Of a DNA stretch of 64,000 nt, positions 9,076 to 17,808 are shown piece after piece. Position numbers and translations under genes: made by a program. Under the pieces are notes generated by a model. It did no database searches. It had not been told where the DNA came from and saw nothing but the letters and a program-made list of their open reading frames with translations. How positions within the stretch are numbered: position 1 is the stretch's first letter; each line of letters starts with the position of its first letter. The DNA is taken from assembly GCF_040548735.1 (NCBI RefSeq), contig NZ_JBEPSD010000001.1:496001-560000 (forward strand), in the 5' to 3' direction. The stretch is from Rhodanobacter soli (lineage in GTDB: Bacteria; Pseudomonadota; Gammaproteobacteria; Xanthomonadales; Rhodanobacteraceae).

Positions 9076-10212
9076 TCAGAACCAGATGCGGACGCCGGCG
9101 ACCCATTGCCGGTCGAGGGCGGCCTGATGATCGGCGCGGGCGAAATCGGCCGTGGCGCCGAAACGGCGCGTCCAGACTACGCCGATGTACGGTGCGAATT
9201 CACGTCGTATCTCGTAGCGCAGGCGCAGCCCCAGTTTCGCATCGGCGAGACCGCTGCCGGTGCGGCGCGCCGGATCGGAGCGGCCGTGGAGGTTGGCCTC
9301 CAACTCCGGCTGCAGGATCAGCCGTTGGGTGAACAGCAGCTCGTAGTGGGCACGCAGGCGTGCCGCGGTACGCCCAGAAGGTCCGACGTAGGCGGTGGCC
9401 TCGACTTCGAACCAGTACGGCGCCAAGCCCTGCACGCCGAACGCGGCCCAGCTTCGCTGCGGATCGGTGCCGAAGTCATGGCGCACGCCCAGCTGCGTGC
9501 TCCAGAACGCGGCGACGGCGTGGTTCCACAGCGCCTCGAGTTCGCCATCTTCGAGCCTGCCGCCGCTGCGCTCGCCCTCGCTGCGCAGCCACAGCTTGTC
9601 CGTGTCACTGCCGTACCAGCCTTCGGCTTCCCACGACTGGCCGTTGCCGTCACGGCCGTGGAACGCTTCCAGCTGATCCACCAGCAGCATGCCGGCCGGT
9701 GCGCCGCCGTGCATGTGCAGTTCGTGCGCGGGGCTGGCGGCGATGCCGTCGGAATAATCGCCGCTGCGTGCGTCCGCTGGTGCGCGGCCGCCCTGCATCG
9801 GCCCCATGGCCATGCCCGGCATGGCGTGATCGGACGTCGCTGGCGTGGCAGGCGCCGGGCCGTGGTTCATCCCGGTCATGGCGCCATGATCCATCTCCGG
9901 CATCGGGCCGTGATCCATCCCGCTCATGTCGTGCATTCCTGCGGACGAAGGCGCCGACGTGTCCGGGGCATTCGGCTGCTTGACCGGGGCGTTCATCGCC
10001 GGTTTCGCGGCGCTGCCCGCGGTAGCCGGCATCATGCCTTGCATGCCGGCGTGATCCATGCCTGGCATCGCGCCCATGTCCATCGGCACCGTGCTGCTCG
10101 ACGAGGCCGGAGCGCTCTGCGCCACTGCCGCCAGCGGCGACGCCAGCATCAGTGCGGCCAGCAACGCCGAACAAAGTGGAACGATCGAAGTGTCGCGACG
10201 ATGCATCTTCAT
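9076..10212 (-). CDS. copB: Copper resistance protein B, outer-membrane
   Basis: A 378-residue protein with a signal peptide (cleavage near the AAVAQS segment at about residue 31). A long Met/His-rich region follows, with many MDHG/MPGM-type copper-binding units up to about residue 150. The C-terminal part is a CopB beta-barrel domain containing QLGVRHDFGTDPQRSWAAFG and ending in a terminal aromatic residue (VRIWF). CopB binds or sequesters copper at the outer membrane together with CopA. The ATG at 10212 overlaps the copA stop (ATGA), which fixes the start; the open frame continuing upstream lies inside copA and is noncoding. Confidence 0.92.
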   Translation of the reverse strand: MKMHRRDTSIVPLCSALLAALMLASPLAAVAQSAPASSSSTVPMDMGAMPGMDHAGMQGMMPATAGSAAKPAMNAPVKQPNAPDTSAPSSAGMHDMSGMDHGPMPEMDHGAMTGMNHGPAPATPATSDHAMPGMAMGPMQGGRAPADARSGDYSDGIAASPAHELHMHGGAPAGMLLVDQLEAFHGRDGNGQSWEAEGWYGSDTDKLWLRSEGERSGGRLEDGELEALWNHAVAAFWSTQLGVRHDFGTDPQRSWAAFGVQGLAPYWFEVEATAYVGPSGRTAARLRAHYELLFTQRLILQPELEANLHGRSDPARRTGSGLADAKLGLRLRYEIRREFAPYIGVVWTRRFGATADFARADHQAALDRQWVAGVRIWF

Positions 10213-11960
10213 GACACCACCACCTCGCGGAACATGCCCGCCTCCATGTGGTACAGCAGGTGGCAGTGATAGGCCCAGCGGCCCGGCGCGTCGGCCGTTA
10301 CCGCGTAGGTGATGCGCTGCGCCGGCTGCACGTTGACGGTGTGCTTGCGCACCTGGAACTGGCCGTCCGGATTCTCCAGCTCGCTCCACATGCCGTGCAG
10401 GTGGATCGGGTGGTTCATCATGGTGTCGTTGACCAGCACGATGCGCAGGCGTTCGCCGGTATTGAAATGCACCGGCTTGGCGTCGGAGAACTTGATGCCG
10501 TCGAACGACCACATGAAGCGCTCCATGTTGCCGGTCAGGTGCAGCTCGATCTCGCGGCCGGGTTCGCGCGCGTCGATCGGGCCGCCGATGGTGTGCAGGT
10601 CGGCGTAGGTCAGCACGCGGCGGCCGTTGCCGCGCAGGCCGATGCCCGGATCGTCGAGATTGGTGCGCGGCATGTCGACGTGCATGTCCACGCCGCGGCC
10701 GTATTCGGTACGCGCGTGGTGCACGGCCGGTGCCGTTGCGGCCACCCTGCCGGCCATGTTGCCGTGATCCATGCCGGGCATCGCGGCAGGGGCGCCGCCG
10801 TGGTCCGCGTGCGGCATCGCGCCCATCATGTCCTGCATGCCCAGCCACAAGCGCTTGTCCGGCGCCGGCACCTCGGCTTCCATGCCCTGCCGCGGCGCCA
10901 GCGTGCCGCGCGCGTAGCCGCTGCGGTCGATTGACTGGGCGAACAAGGTGTACGCACGCTTGTCCTGCGGCTCGACGATGACGTCGTAGGTTTCGGCCGC
11001 CGAGATGCGGAACTCGTCGACCGTCACCGGTTGCACGTCCTGGCCGTCGGCGGCGATCACCGTCATCTTCAGGCCGGGAACGCGCACGTCGAAGATGGTG
11101 GACGACGAACCGTTGATGAAGCGCAGCCGGATCTTCTCGCCAGGCCTGAAGATGCCGGTCCAGTTGCCCGCCGGCGCGGCGCCGTTCATCAGGTAGGTAT
11201 AGGTGTGGCCGGAGACGTCGCTCAGGTCGGTCGGGTTCATGCGCATGGCGTTCCACATCCTGCGCATCGCCAGCGCCCGGCCCAGCCCCTGCCCGCGCAC
11301 GTCGCGAAGGAAGTCCGGCACGGTCGGCTGGGCGAAGTTGTAGTAATCGCTCTGCTTCTTGAGCTTGGCGTAGATGCGCTCGGGATCCTCGTCGGTCCAG
11401 TCGTTGAGCATCACCACGTAGTCGCGATCCGTGGGGTAGCGGTCGGGGCCGGCCGGTTCGATCACCAACGGGCCGTACAGCGCGTTCTGTTCCTGGAACC
11501 CCGAGTGCGAGTGATACCAGTAGGTGCCGCTCTGGCGCACCTGGAACCGGTAGAGAAAGCTTTCGCCCGGCGCGATGCCGTCGAAACTGAGGCCGGGCAC
11601 GCCATCCATCTGGAACGGCAGGATGATGCCGTGCCAGTGGATCGAGGTCGGCACGCGCAAGCGGTTGGTCACGCGCAGGTTCACCGTGGTGCCCTGCCGC
11701 CAGCGCAGCAGCGGGCCGGGCACGCCGCCGTTGACCGTGGTCGCGGGCCGTGCCACGCCGGTGAAATTGACGGCGGTCTCGACGATGTCCAGCGCGAAAT
11801 CGGTGCCGCTCAGTGCCGTGGGCTGGCCCGGGCTGGTCAGCGCCCAGGCGTTCGAAGGGCGCAGCAGGCCGAGGCCGGCCACCGCGCCACCCAGGGCCAG
11901 GCCCTGCACGAAACGCCGCCGCGACAGATCGGTCGCGGGCGACGGGGGAAATGGATCCAC
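10209..11960 (-). CDS. copA: Copper resistance multicopper oxidase
   Basis: A 583-residue periplasmic multicopper oxidase of the PcoA/CopA family. It carries a Tat signal with arginines at residues 14-16 (LSRRRFVQG). Copper sites are intact: HWH at 108-110, WYHSH at 148-152, HPIHLHG at 517-523 and the T1-centre HCHLLYHMEAGM beginning at 565. Internal Met-rich stretches such as MPGMDHGNM provide extra Cu(I) binding. It oxidises Cu(I) and confers periplasmic copper tolerance. It is translationally coupled to copB (ATGA overlap) and follows the CopL-like gene after 98 bp. Confidence 0.95.
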   Translation of the reverse strand: MDPFPPSPATDLSRRRFVQGLALGGAVAGLGLLRPSNAWALTSPGQPTALSGTDFALDIVETAVNFTGVARPATTVNGGVPGPLLRWRQGTTVNLRVTNRLRVPTSIHWHGIILPFQMDGVPGLSFDGIAPGESFLYRFQVRQSGTYWYHSHSGFQEQNALYGPLVIEPAGPDRYPTDRDYVVMLNDWTDEDPERIYAKLKKQSDYYNFAQPTVPDFLRDVRGQGLGRALAMRRMWNAMRMNPTDLSDVSGHTYTYLMNGAAPAGNWTGIFRPGEKIRLRFINGSSSTIFDVRVPGLKMTVIAADGQDVQPVTVDEFRISAAETYDVIVEPQDKRAYTLFAQSIDRSGYARGTLAPRQGMEAEVPAPDKRLWLGMQDMMGAMPHADHGGAPAAMPGMDHGNMAGRVAATAPAVHHARTEYGRGVDMHVDMPRTNLDDPGIGLRGNGRRVLTYADLHTIGGPIDAREPGREIELHLTGNMERFMWSFDGIKFSDAKPVHFNTGERLRIVLVNDTMMNHPIHLHGMWSELENPDGQFQVRKHTVNVQPAQRITYAVTADAPGRWAYHCHLLYHMEAGMFREVVVS

Positions 11961-12058
11961 GTTTGTCTCCTTCGGGGCATCAGCCGTCGATGCCGGTCAC
12001 GGGTTGCGTTCACGCTGCCGTCGAGCGGGCGTGAAAGCGCTATCGCAGTGAGCGGGGA

Positions 12059-12424
12059 TCAGCCCGCCGGAGGACGCAGCGGCGCCGCGTAAACGACACT
12101 GGGCGTGGGCGCGAAGAGTGGAGAGATACGCAAACGCTCCGGAGCCACCGGGACAAGTTCGGTCATGGCGACTGCCGGCAAGACGCTGCCGCACATCGCC
12201 GCACAGTGCGCGGCCCCCATCGAACCACGCAGACCATGGCCCTGGTCGCCACAGCAATCGGGCTGGGCCGGCATGGCGTGCTGGCCATGATCGGCAGGAT
12301 GGGCGACGGATGACACGGGCGCACCCTGATGCGCGTCGCCCATCATTCCACCGGGCATGCCGTGCACCGGTGCCATTGCAAGAATCAGCCACGCCAACCA
12401 TGCCATCGCCCGAAAGGATGGCAT
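12059..12424 (-). CDS. CopL-like small metal-binding protein of the copper operon
   Basis: A 121-residue protein rich in His, Met and Cys. It has a hydrophobic signal or anchor near the N-terminus (MAWLAWLILAMAPVHG), then HGMPGGMMGD, a CCGDQGHG unit and an AAHCAAMCGS stretch. Its position immediately upstream of copA matches copL of Xanthomonas, which is needed for copper-inducible copAB expression, but sequence conservation in that family is low, so the name is by context. The ATG at 12424 is used; an in-frame GTG at 12454 would add ten residues beginning with NRSLRHVAR and is also plausible. Confidence 0.72.
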   Translation of the reverse strand: MPSFRAMAWLAWLILAMAPVHGMPGGMMGDAHQGAPVSSVAHPADHGQHAMPAQPDCCGDQGHGLRGSMGAAHCAAMCGSVLPAVAMTELVPVAPERLRISPLFAPTPSVVYAAPLRPPAG

Positions 12425-12555
12425 GCGTGCGACATGGCGTAGAGAGCGGTTCACCGGCACAGCATAAAGTCCGTGCCGGCGAGCCTCAACTCTGGACGGG
12501 GGTCCATCGGTGTCGTGGCGGGTGGCCACCACGGTTCGTCCGACGCCCCGGCGAG

Positions 12556-12888
12556 CTACTTGCTGTAGCCCATGTGCAGCGTGATCTTGTCGCCGGCCTT
12601 CAGATTCGCCACCGAAGCCGGCGGGAAGTGCACGCGCAGCGACATGCCTTCCGAGTTCACCTCGACCATGCCGGTCTTGGTATCGACCGAACTCACGGTA
12701 GCCGGCATCTTGTGCATGCTGCCGTTGCTTTCGCGATGCATCTTGTGTTGCATCGTTCCCATGTGGCCCATGCTGCTGGAGGCCGGAGCCGGCGTCATGC
12801 TGCCGGTATCCTGGGCGCTGGCTGCAGTGGCGGCCATGCAAAGGCCGAACGCGGCCGTTGCGATGATGATTTTCGGCGAGAACGTCAT
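12556..12888 (-). CDS. Periplasmic CusF-like copper-binding protein
   Basis: A 110-residue secreted protein, the first gene of the copper cluster. The signal peptide ends near ATAASAQD. A Met/His-rich linker (GHMGTMQHKMHRES) follows. The C-terminal half (ATVSSVDTKTGMVEVNSEGM, then LKAGDKITLHMGYSK) resembles the small OB-fold of CusF, which delivers Cu(I)/Ag(I) to efflux pumps; the key tryptophan of CusF is not evident, so the assignment is tentative. The ATG at 12888 has a clear GGAG Shine-Dalgarno. It lies 131 bp upstream of the CopL-like gene. Confidence 0.68.
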   Translation of the reverse strand: MTFSPKIIIATAAFGLCMAATAASAQDTGSMTPAPASSSMGHMGTMQHKMHRESNGSMHKMPATVSSVDTKTGMVEVNSEGMSLRVHFPPASVANLKAGDKITLHMGYSK

Positions 12889-13051
12889 GGTAATTCTCCG
12901 CACTGGGGGACGGCCGGAGCCGCATGTCCGGCCGGTTGCAACGCTGCAACAGGCGGAGCCTGCACCGGTCGATGTGCAGGAAAGGTTACGCAGTGCGGCG
13001 TGGGGGTGCCGCGCGGCCTTTATACTGGGCACCCCGCCCGCCGTGACCGCC

Positions 13052-13966
13052 ATGAATTACCGCCACGCCTATCACGCCGGCAATTTCGCCGATGTCCTGA
13101 AACACACCGTACTGCTCGCGCTGATCGAGGCGATGCAGGCCAAGCCCACGCCGTTCTGCTACATCGACACCCACGCCGGCAGCGGCAACTATCCGCTGGA
13201 CGGCTTCGAAGCGCGCAAGACCGGCGAGCACAAGGACGGCATCGCGCGCCTGCATCCGGCCGAGAAAGTGCCGCCGCTGCTGCAACGCTGGCGCACCGGC
13301 ATCCTCAAGAGCGAAGACAACGAGCAGGGCCTGAAGCACTATCCCGGCTCGCCGCTGCAGGTGGCCCGCCTGCTGCGTCCGGACGACAGCGCGCAGTTGT
13401 GCGAACTGCACACCGAGGAAGCATCCAAACTGCGCGACCTGTTCCGTGGCAATCCGCAGGTGCACGTGCATCAGCGCGACGGCTACGAGGCGCTGAAGGC
13501 GCTGCTTCCGCCGAAGGAGAAGCGCGGCCTGGTGCTGATCGACCCGCCGTACGAGGCACAGGACGCCGAGTACAAGTTGATCGAGCAGGCGCTGAAGTCG
13601 GCCCTGCTGCGCTGGCCCACCGGCGTCTATGCCGTGTGGTATCCGATCAAGCTGCGCAGCCAGGTGCAGCCGTTCCTGCGCAAGCTGCAGCACAGCGGGG
13701 TGAAGCGCATCCTGCGCGCCGAGCTGCTGGTGCATCCGGACGATTCGCCGCTGCGCCTCAACGGCTCGGGCATGGTGATCCTCAACGCGCCGTGGAACCT
13801 CGACGACACCCTGCGCGAACCGCTGCGCGTGCTGGCCAGCCTGCTGTCGCAGGATCGCCCGGCCGAATGGAAGCTGGACTGGCTGCTGGACGAAGCCGGC
13901 AGCCAGCTGAACACGCCCAGCCCGCTACCCGCCTCGCGACTACCGCGGCCGCCGGGTCGCCGCTAA
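13052..13966 (+). CDS. rlmJ: 23S rRNA (adenine(2030)-N6)-methyltransferase RlmJ
   Basis: A 304-residue protein with the unmistakable RlmJ opening NYRHAYHAGNFADVLKH. The SAM-binding motif is YIDTHAGSGNY. The catalytic (D/N)PPY-type motif appears as LIDPPYEAQDAEY. It methylates A2030 of 23S rRNA, a late housekeeping modification also linked to use of extracellular DNA in E. coli (YhiR). The ATG at 13052 matches the family N-terminus exactly; the frame is open far upstream without homology. It stands divergent from the copper cluster. Confidence 0.95.
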   Translation: MNYRHAYHAGNFADVLKHTVLLALIEAMQAKPTPFCYIDTHAGSGNYPLDGFEARKTGEHKDGIARLHPAEKVPPLLQRWRTGILKSEDNEQGLKHYPGSPLQVARLLRPDDSAQLCELHTEEASKLRDLFRGNPQVHVHQRDGYEALKALLPPKEKRGLVLIDPPYEAQDAEYKLIEQALKSALLRWPTGVYAVWYPIKLRSQVQPFLRKLQHSGVKRILRAELLVHPDDSPLRLNGSGMVILNAPWNLDDTLREPLRVLASLLSQDRPAEWKLDWLLDEAGSQLNTPSPLPASRLPRPPGRR

Positions 13967-14005
13967 GCTCGACGCACCAGCCAGCGTTCCTCCAGGAGCA
14001 CGACC

Positions 14006-14521
14006 ATGCGCATCCGCCTCGCCTTCATGCTGACCCGCCTCGCCGTGCCGGCCGCCCTGTTGATGCTGGCTGCCTGCGCACCGGCACCGATCTACAAGAC
14101 CACCGGTGCCGCGGTCACCGCCGCGCCGTTCCAGGTGGCGCAATCACCGGAGAACTTCAGCAACAGCGAGGTGATCTGGGGCGGACGCATCGTGCAGGTC
14201 AAGGTGTTCAGCGACCACAGCGAGATCGAACTGCTGGCCTATCCGCTGGATGCCTCGCAGCGGCCGAAGGCGAACGACAGCGGCAACGGCCGCTTCATCG
14301 CCGTGATGCCCGGCTACGTGGAACCGCTGGACTACCCGTCCGGCGCGCTGATGACGGTCGACGGCAAGCTCAACGGCAGCCGCGCCGGCAAGGTCGGCGA
14401 AGCCGACTACGTGTTCCCGCTGGTGACGGTGGCGCAGTCGCACGTGTGGACCGCAGACGAGATGAATAAGGGCCGCAACAACGTCCGCTTCGGCGTGGGC
14501 CTGGGCGTCGGCATCCGCTGA
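14006..14521 (+). CDS. Slp family outer-membrane lipoprotein
   Basis: A 171-residue lipoprotein. The signal peptide ends in a lipobox with Cys24 (LMLAACAP). The mature part contains the Slp signature, with VIWGGRIVQVKVFSDHSEIE, AYPLDASQRP and GRFIAVMPGYVEPLDYP. Slp proteins are starvation- or acid-stress-associated outer-membrane lipoproteins. The ATG at 14006 has a CAGGAGCACG Shine-Dalgarno sequence. It lies 39 bp after rlmJ on the same strand. Confidence 0.92.
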   Translation: MRIRLAFMLTRLAVPAALLMLAACAPAPIYKTTGAAVTAAPFQVAQSPENFSNSEVIWGGRIVQVKVFSDHSEIELLAYPLDASQRPKANDSGNGRFIAVMPGYVEPLDYPSGALMTVDGKLNGSRAGKVGEADYVFPLVTVAQSHVWTADEMNKGRNNVRFGVGLGVGIR

Positions 14522-14587
14522 CCGGCGTGCGCAATATCCTGCGTGACCGCTAAACTCCCCGACCTCATTCTCAGGGACTGAAGCCGC

Positions 14588-15499
14588 ATGTCATCCGGTC
14601 ACGCCAACCCGATCAAGGCCATCCTGCTCGCGCTGGGCGCCAACTTCGCCATCTTCGTGGCCAAGCTGTTCGCCGCCTTCGTCACCGGTTCCGGCGCGAT
14701 GATGGCCGAGGCCGTGCACTCGCTGGCCGACTGCGGCAACCAGGGCCTGCTGCTGCTCGGCATCCGCCAGGCCAAGCGCCCGCCGTCCGACGAATTCCCG
14801 CTGGGCTGGGGCCGCGCGCTGTACTTCTGGTCGTTCCTCGTCGCCATCCTGCTGTTCAGCGTGGGCGGCATGTTCTCGATCTACGAGGGCGTGCACAAGC
14901 TCACCCATCCCGAACCGCTCAAGTGGCCATGGCTGGCGATGGGCGTGCTCATTTTCGGCATCGTCGTCGAAGGCATCTCGATGCGCGGCTGCCTGCAGGA
15001 AGTGAACAAGGCCCGCGGCGACCAGAACCTGTGGACATGGTTCCGCCAGACCCGCTCCAGCGAACTGCTGGTGATCTTCGGCGAAGACCTGGCCGCCCTC
15101 GTCGGCCTGTGCCTGGCCGCGATCGCCGTGGGCGCCACCATGCTCACCGGCAACCTGATGTTCGACGCCGCCGGCACCATCGCGATCGGCGTGCTGCTGA
15201 TCGTGGTAGCGGTGCTGGTGGCGATCGAGGTAAAGGCCCTGCTGATCGGTCAGGGTGTCGAACCGCGCCGCCGCGAGGAGCTGCTGGCCTTCCTCGACAA
15301 CCGCCCCGAAGTCGCCGAAGTGCTCAACCTGATCACCCTGCAGATGGGCCCGGACGTGATGGTGGCGGTGAAGGCGCGCATGCAGCCCACCGCCGGCAAC
15401 CACCATCTGATCGAAGCGATCAACACCGTCGAGGCCGCCATGAAAGCCGAGTTCGGCGACGTGCGCTGGAGCTTTTTCGAGCCGGACAATGCGGATTGA
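14588..15499 (+). CDS. Full-length cation diffusion facilitator transporter
   Basis: A 303-residue CDF family protein with six predicted transmembrane helices and a C-terminal cytoplasmic domain. Recognisable elements are the first-helix segment ALGANFAIFVAKLFAAFVTG, the helix-II AEAVHSLADCGNQGLLLLG and the helix-V region GEDLAALVGLCLAA. The C-terminal domain (EVLNLITLQMGPDVMVAVKA) is the usual dimerisation module. The HSLAD motif fits Zn2+/Fe2+-type CDFs. Unlike the short CDF at 7542, it is complete. The start at 14588 follows an AGGGACTGAAG Shine-Dalgarno-like sequence. Confidence 0.9.
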   Translation: MSSGHANPIKAILLALGANFAIFVAKLFAAFVTGSGAMMAEAVHSLADCGNQGLLLLGIRQAKRPPSDEFPLGWGRALYFWSFLVAILLFSVGGMFSIYEGVHKLTHPEPLKWPWLAMGVLIFGIVVEGISMRGCLQEVNKARGDQNLWTWFRQTRSSELLVIFGEDLAALVGLCLAAIAVGATMLTGNLMFDAAGTIAIGVLLIVVAVLVAIEVKALLIGQGVEPRRREELLAFLDNRPEVAEVLNLITLQMGPDVMVAVKARMQPTAGNHHLIEAINTVEAAMKAEFGDVRWSFFEPDNAD

Positions 15500-15572
15500 C
15501 CGGTAACGGTTGAACGCGCGAGCCCACGCTACAATTCCCACCTCCATCCCGCCTGGCTCTCTCGTTCATCCC

Positions 15573-16112
15573 ATGCGCAATCCCCTGCAAGAACAGCTGC
15601 TCAAGGCCGGCCTGGTCAACAAGACCAAGGCCGCGCAGGTCGTGCGCGAGCAGGCGAAGAAACACAAGGGCAAGGGACCGGCGGCGCCGAGTGCCGAGCA
15701 GGTGGAGGCACAGCGCCTGCAGGCGGAGAAGGCCGAGCGCGATCGCGCGCTGGCCGCCGAGCGCAATGCGCAGGCGCGGACCCACGAGGCGCGCGCGCAG
15801 GTGCGGCAGATCGTCGAGGCGCACAAGGTGAAGCGCGAGGGCGAGATCGCCTATCGCTTTACCGACGGCGACAAGATCAGGGACGTGCTGGTGAACGAGG
15901 CGCTGCGTGCGCAGCTGGCCAGCGGCACGCTGGTGATCGTGCGTCACGACCAGGGCTACGAGCTGCTGCCGCGGGTCGCGGCCGACAAGGTGTACGAGCG
16001 CGACGCGGCGATGATCGTGCTCGACCACGGCCGCGCCGAAGCCGGCAGCGGCAACGACGCGGACGATGAGTACTACAAGCAGTTCCAGGTGCCGGACGAC
16101 CTGGTCTGGTAA
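15573..16112 (+). CDS. DUF2058 family protein (YaiL-like)
   Basis: A 179-residue basic protein of the DUF2058/YaiL family, annotated elsewhere as nucleoprotein/polynucleotide-associated; its function is unproven. The conserved opening NPLQEQLLKAGLVNKTKAAQ is present. A highly charged, alanine/lysine-rich coiled-coil-like region follows to about residue 85, and the C-terminal domain includes VKREGEIAYRFTDGDKI and the final EYYKQFQVPDDLVW. The ATG at 15573 matches the family start. Confidence 0.9.
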   Translation: MRNPLQEQLLKAGLVNKTKAAQVVREQAKKHKGKGPAAPSAEQVEAQRLQAEKAERDRALAAERNAQARTHEARAQVRQIVEAHKVKREGEIAYRFTDGDKIRDVLVNEALRAQLASGTLVIVRHDQGYELLPRVAADKVYERDAAMIVLDHGRAEAGSGNDADDEYYKQFQVPDDLVW

Positions 16113-16116
16113 CGCG

Positions 16117-16509
16117 TCAGCGCTTCAGTTCCAGAAGATCCCAGCCATTGCCGTACAGGTCCTCGAACACCGCCACCGTGCCGTAGGCCTCGTGGCGCGG
16201 CTCCTCGCGGAAGCGCACGCCTTCGGCGCGCATGCGCTGCCAGTCGCGCTGGAAGTCGTCGGTGTGGAGCAGCAGGAACACGCGACCGCCGGTCTGGTTG
16301 CCGATGCGCGAAGCCTGCTCGTCGCCTTTCGCCTTGGCCAGCAGCAAACGGGTTTCGCGTGAGCCGGGCGGCGCCAGCAGCACCCAGCGCTTGCCGCCGC
16401 CCAGGTCGGTGTCTTCGATTAGATCGAAACCGAGCGCGCGGGTGTACCAGGCGATCGCCTCGTCGTAGTCGGCGACCAGGAGCGCCAGGGCGCCGAGGTG
16501 CTGTTTCAT
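16117..16509 (-). CDS. VOC family protein
   Basis: A 130-residue VOC-fold protein. It opens LGALALLVADYDEAIAWYTR, continues with the ALGFDLIEDTDLGGGKRWV strand pair, and closes with the second module AVFEDLYGNGWDLLELKR. Possible metal ligands are His4 and the C-terminal Glu. It is likely a lyase/dioxygenase-fold enzyme with unknown substrate. The ATG overlaps the stop of the upstream MmcQ/YjbR gene (ATGA at 16506-16509), so the two are co-translated. It converges with the DUF2058 gene, leaving only four bases between them. Confidence 0.88.
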   Translation of the reverse strand: MKQHLGALALLVADYDEAIAWYTRALGFDLIEDTDLGGGKRWVLLAPPGSRETRLLLAKAKGDEQASRIGNQTGGRVFLLLHTDDFQRDWQRMRAEGVRFREEPRHEAYGTVAVFEDLYGNGWDLLELKR

Positions 16510-16907
16510 TTCTTTCCTGCCTTGAGCGTCGGCAGCGGGCCCAGTTCGGCCTGCAGTTTTTTCGTCAGCTTCGCGCGGATCAGCGTGTACGCGTCGAGGA
16601 TGAACGCCTCCAGTTCCGTGGTGGCGAAACGCTGCGGTTCGGTGATCGAGATCCAGTGCGCGCGCGCCAGATACGGCGCAGGGATGATGCCGGGCTGGTC
16701 GGTGAGTTCGAGGAAGCGGTCGTCGGCCACCTTGAACGACAACCGCCCGCCTTCACTGCCGTCCGACGGCATCACCGCGAACATCTTGCCGCCGACGCTG
16801 AACACCATGTCGACGCCCCATTTGGTATCACGGGTGACGCCGGACCAGTGGCCGCACAGCGCGTCCAGTTGCGCCGCGGTGAGACCGTTTGCCGGTTTGC
16901 GGGTCAT
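16506..16907 (-). CDS. MmcQ/YjbR family DNA-binding-fold protein
   Basis: A 133-residue protein of the MmcQ/YjbR (CyaY-like) family. The features are DTKWGVDMVFSVGGKMFAVM, a central LSFKVADDRFLELTDQPG and the AHWISITEPQRFATTELEAF region, matching the usual KPYAWVDL-type block loosely. These proteins are small and of uncertain function; a double-wing DNA-binding role is only proposed from structure. The ATG at 16907 gives the family length; a longer reading to 17009 lacks support. It is coupled to the downstream VOC gene by an ATGA overlap. Confidence 0.85.
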   Translation of the reverse strand: MTRKPANGLTAAQLDALCGHWSGVTRDTKWGVDMVFSVGGKMFAVMPSDGSEGGRLSFKVADDRFLELTDQPGIIPAPYLARAHWISITEPQRFATTELEAFILDAYTLIRAKLTKKLQAELGPLPTLKAGKK

Positions 16908-17105
16908 GCCGTGCTCCGAGGAAGTCCAGCCTCGCATTGTGCGGGGTGGTGTCTTTCCTGTCTGCCATGCCCGTATTACCCCGTGCCGCAACATGGGCCG
17001 ACCGATCACAGCGATGGCTCCATGCCTATGCGGCAGCTCACCGCAGGGCCCGTCATTGCAAATTCATGTTGCGTTGCACACAATACGCAAAAGTATGGAA
17101 CTGCC

Positions 17106-17711
17106 ATGATTCCTGCCATCGATTTCTCTGCCCCGTCCCGTTACGCCTCGTTGCCGCCACGCAGCAGCGAGCGCTTTGCGCGCCCCAAGGTGGCGCCGTC
17201 GTCGCACGGCGAGCAGGTGCGTACCCAGGACGGCCGCGAGCTGGTGTTGCGCGCGATCGAGCCGGGCGATGTGGCCGCGATGCAGCGCTGCTTCACCCGG
17301 CTGTCGCCGGAGGACATCCGCCGCCGCTTCCTGCATGCGATGTCCGAGCTGCCCGCGCCGATGGCGCAGCGGTTGTGCCGCATCGACCCCGCGCTGGAGA
17401 CCGCCTATGTGCTGATGGACGAATCCATCAAGCCGATCGAGATGCGCGGCGTGGGCCGGATCTTCGTCGACGAGGCCACCGACAGCGCCGAATTTTCGGT
17501 ACTGGTCGAGCAGGACTGGAGCCGGCTCGGCCTCGGCGCGCTGCTGATGCAACGGCTGGTCGACGACTGCCGCCGCCGCGGCCTCGCCGAACTGTGGGGC
17601 TATGTACTGCAGGAGAACCGGCCGATGCTGCAGCTGTGCAAGGAACTGGGCTTCACTCAGCGGGCGATGCCGGACGAACCGGGCACGGCACAGATCACGT
17701 TGAAGCTGTAA
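17106..17711 (+). CDS. GNAT family N-acetyltransferase
   Basis: A 201-residue protein with a GNAT domain from about residue 40. The N-terminal 35 residues are low in conservation. The core contains LVLRAIEPGDVAAMQRCF, LSPEDIRRRFLHAMSEL, and the acetyl-CoA binding motif A in EQDWSRLGLGALLMQRLVDD (Q/R-x-x-G-x-G/A type). The RRRF element resembles the acetyltransferase domain of protein lysine acetyltransferases (Pat-like), so protein acetylation is possible. The ATG at 17106 was chosen as the first in-frame start near the domain. It precedes mfd on the same strand by about 100 bp. Confidence 0.85.
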   Translation: MIPAIDFSAPSRYASLPPRSSERFARPKVAPSSHGEQVRTQDGRELVLRAIEPGDVAAMQRCFTRLSPEDIRRRFLHAMSELPAPMAQRLCRIDPALETAYVLMDESIKPIEMRGVGRIFVDEATDSAEFSVLVEQDWSRLGLGALLMQRLVDDCRRRGLAELWGYVLQENRPMLQLCKELGFTQRAMPDEPGTAQITLKL

Positions 17712-17808
17712 GACCGCAACGGCGGGTGGGGCCTGTCGGAGCCATCGCGTTACACTTGCCCGCTTTCCCCGGCGCGGCTCGATGGCGGCGCCTTGAACAT
17801 GCGTCCCC

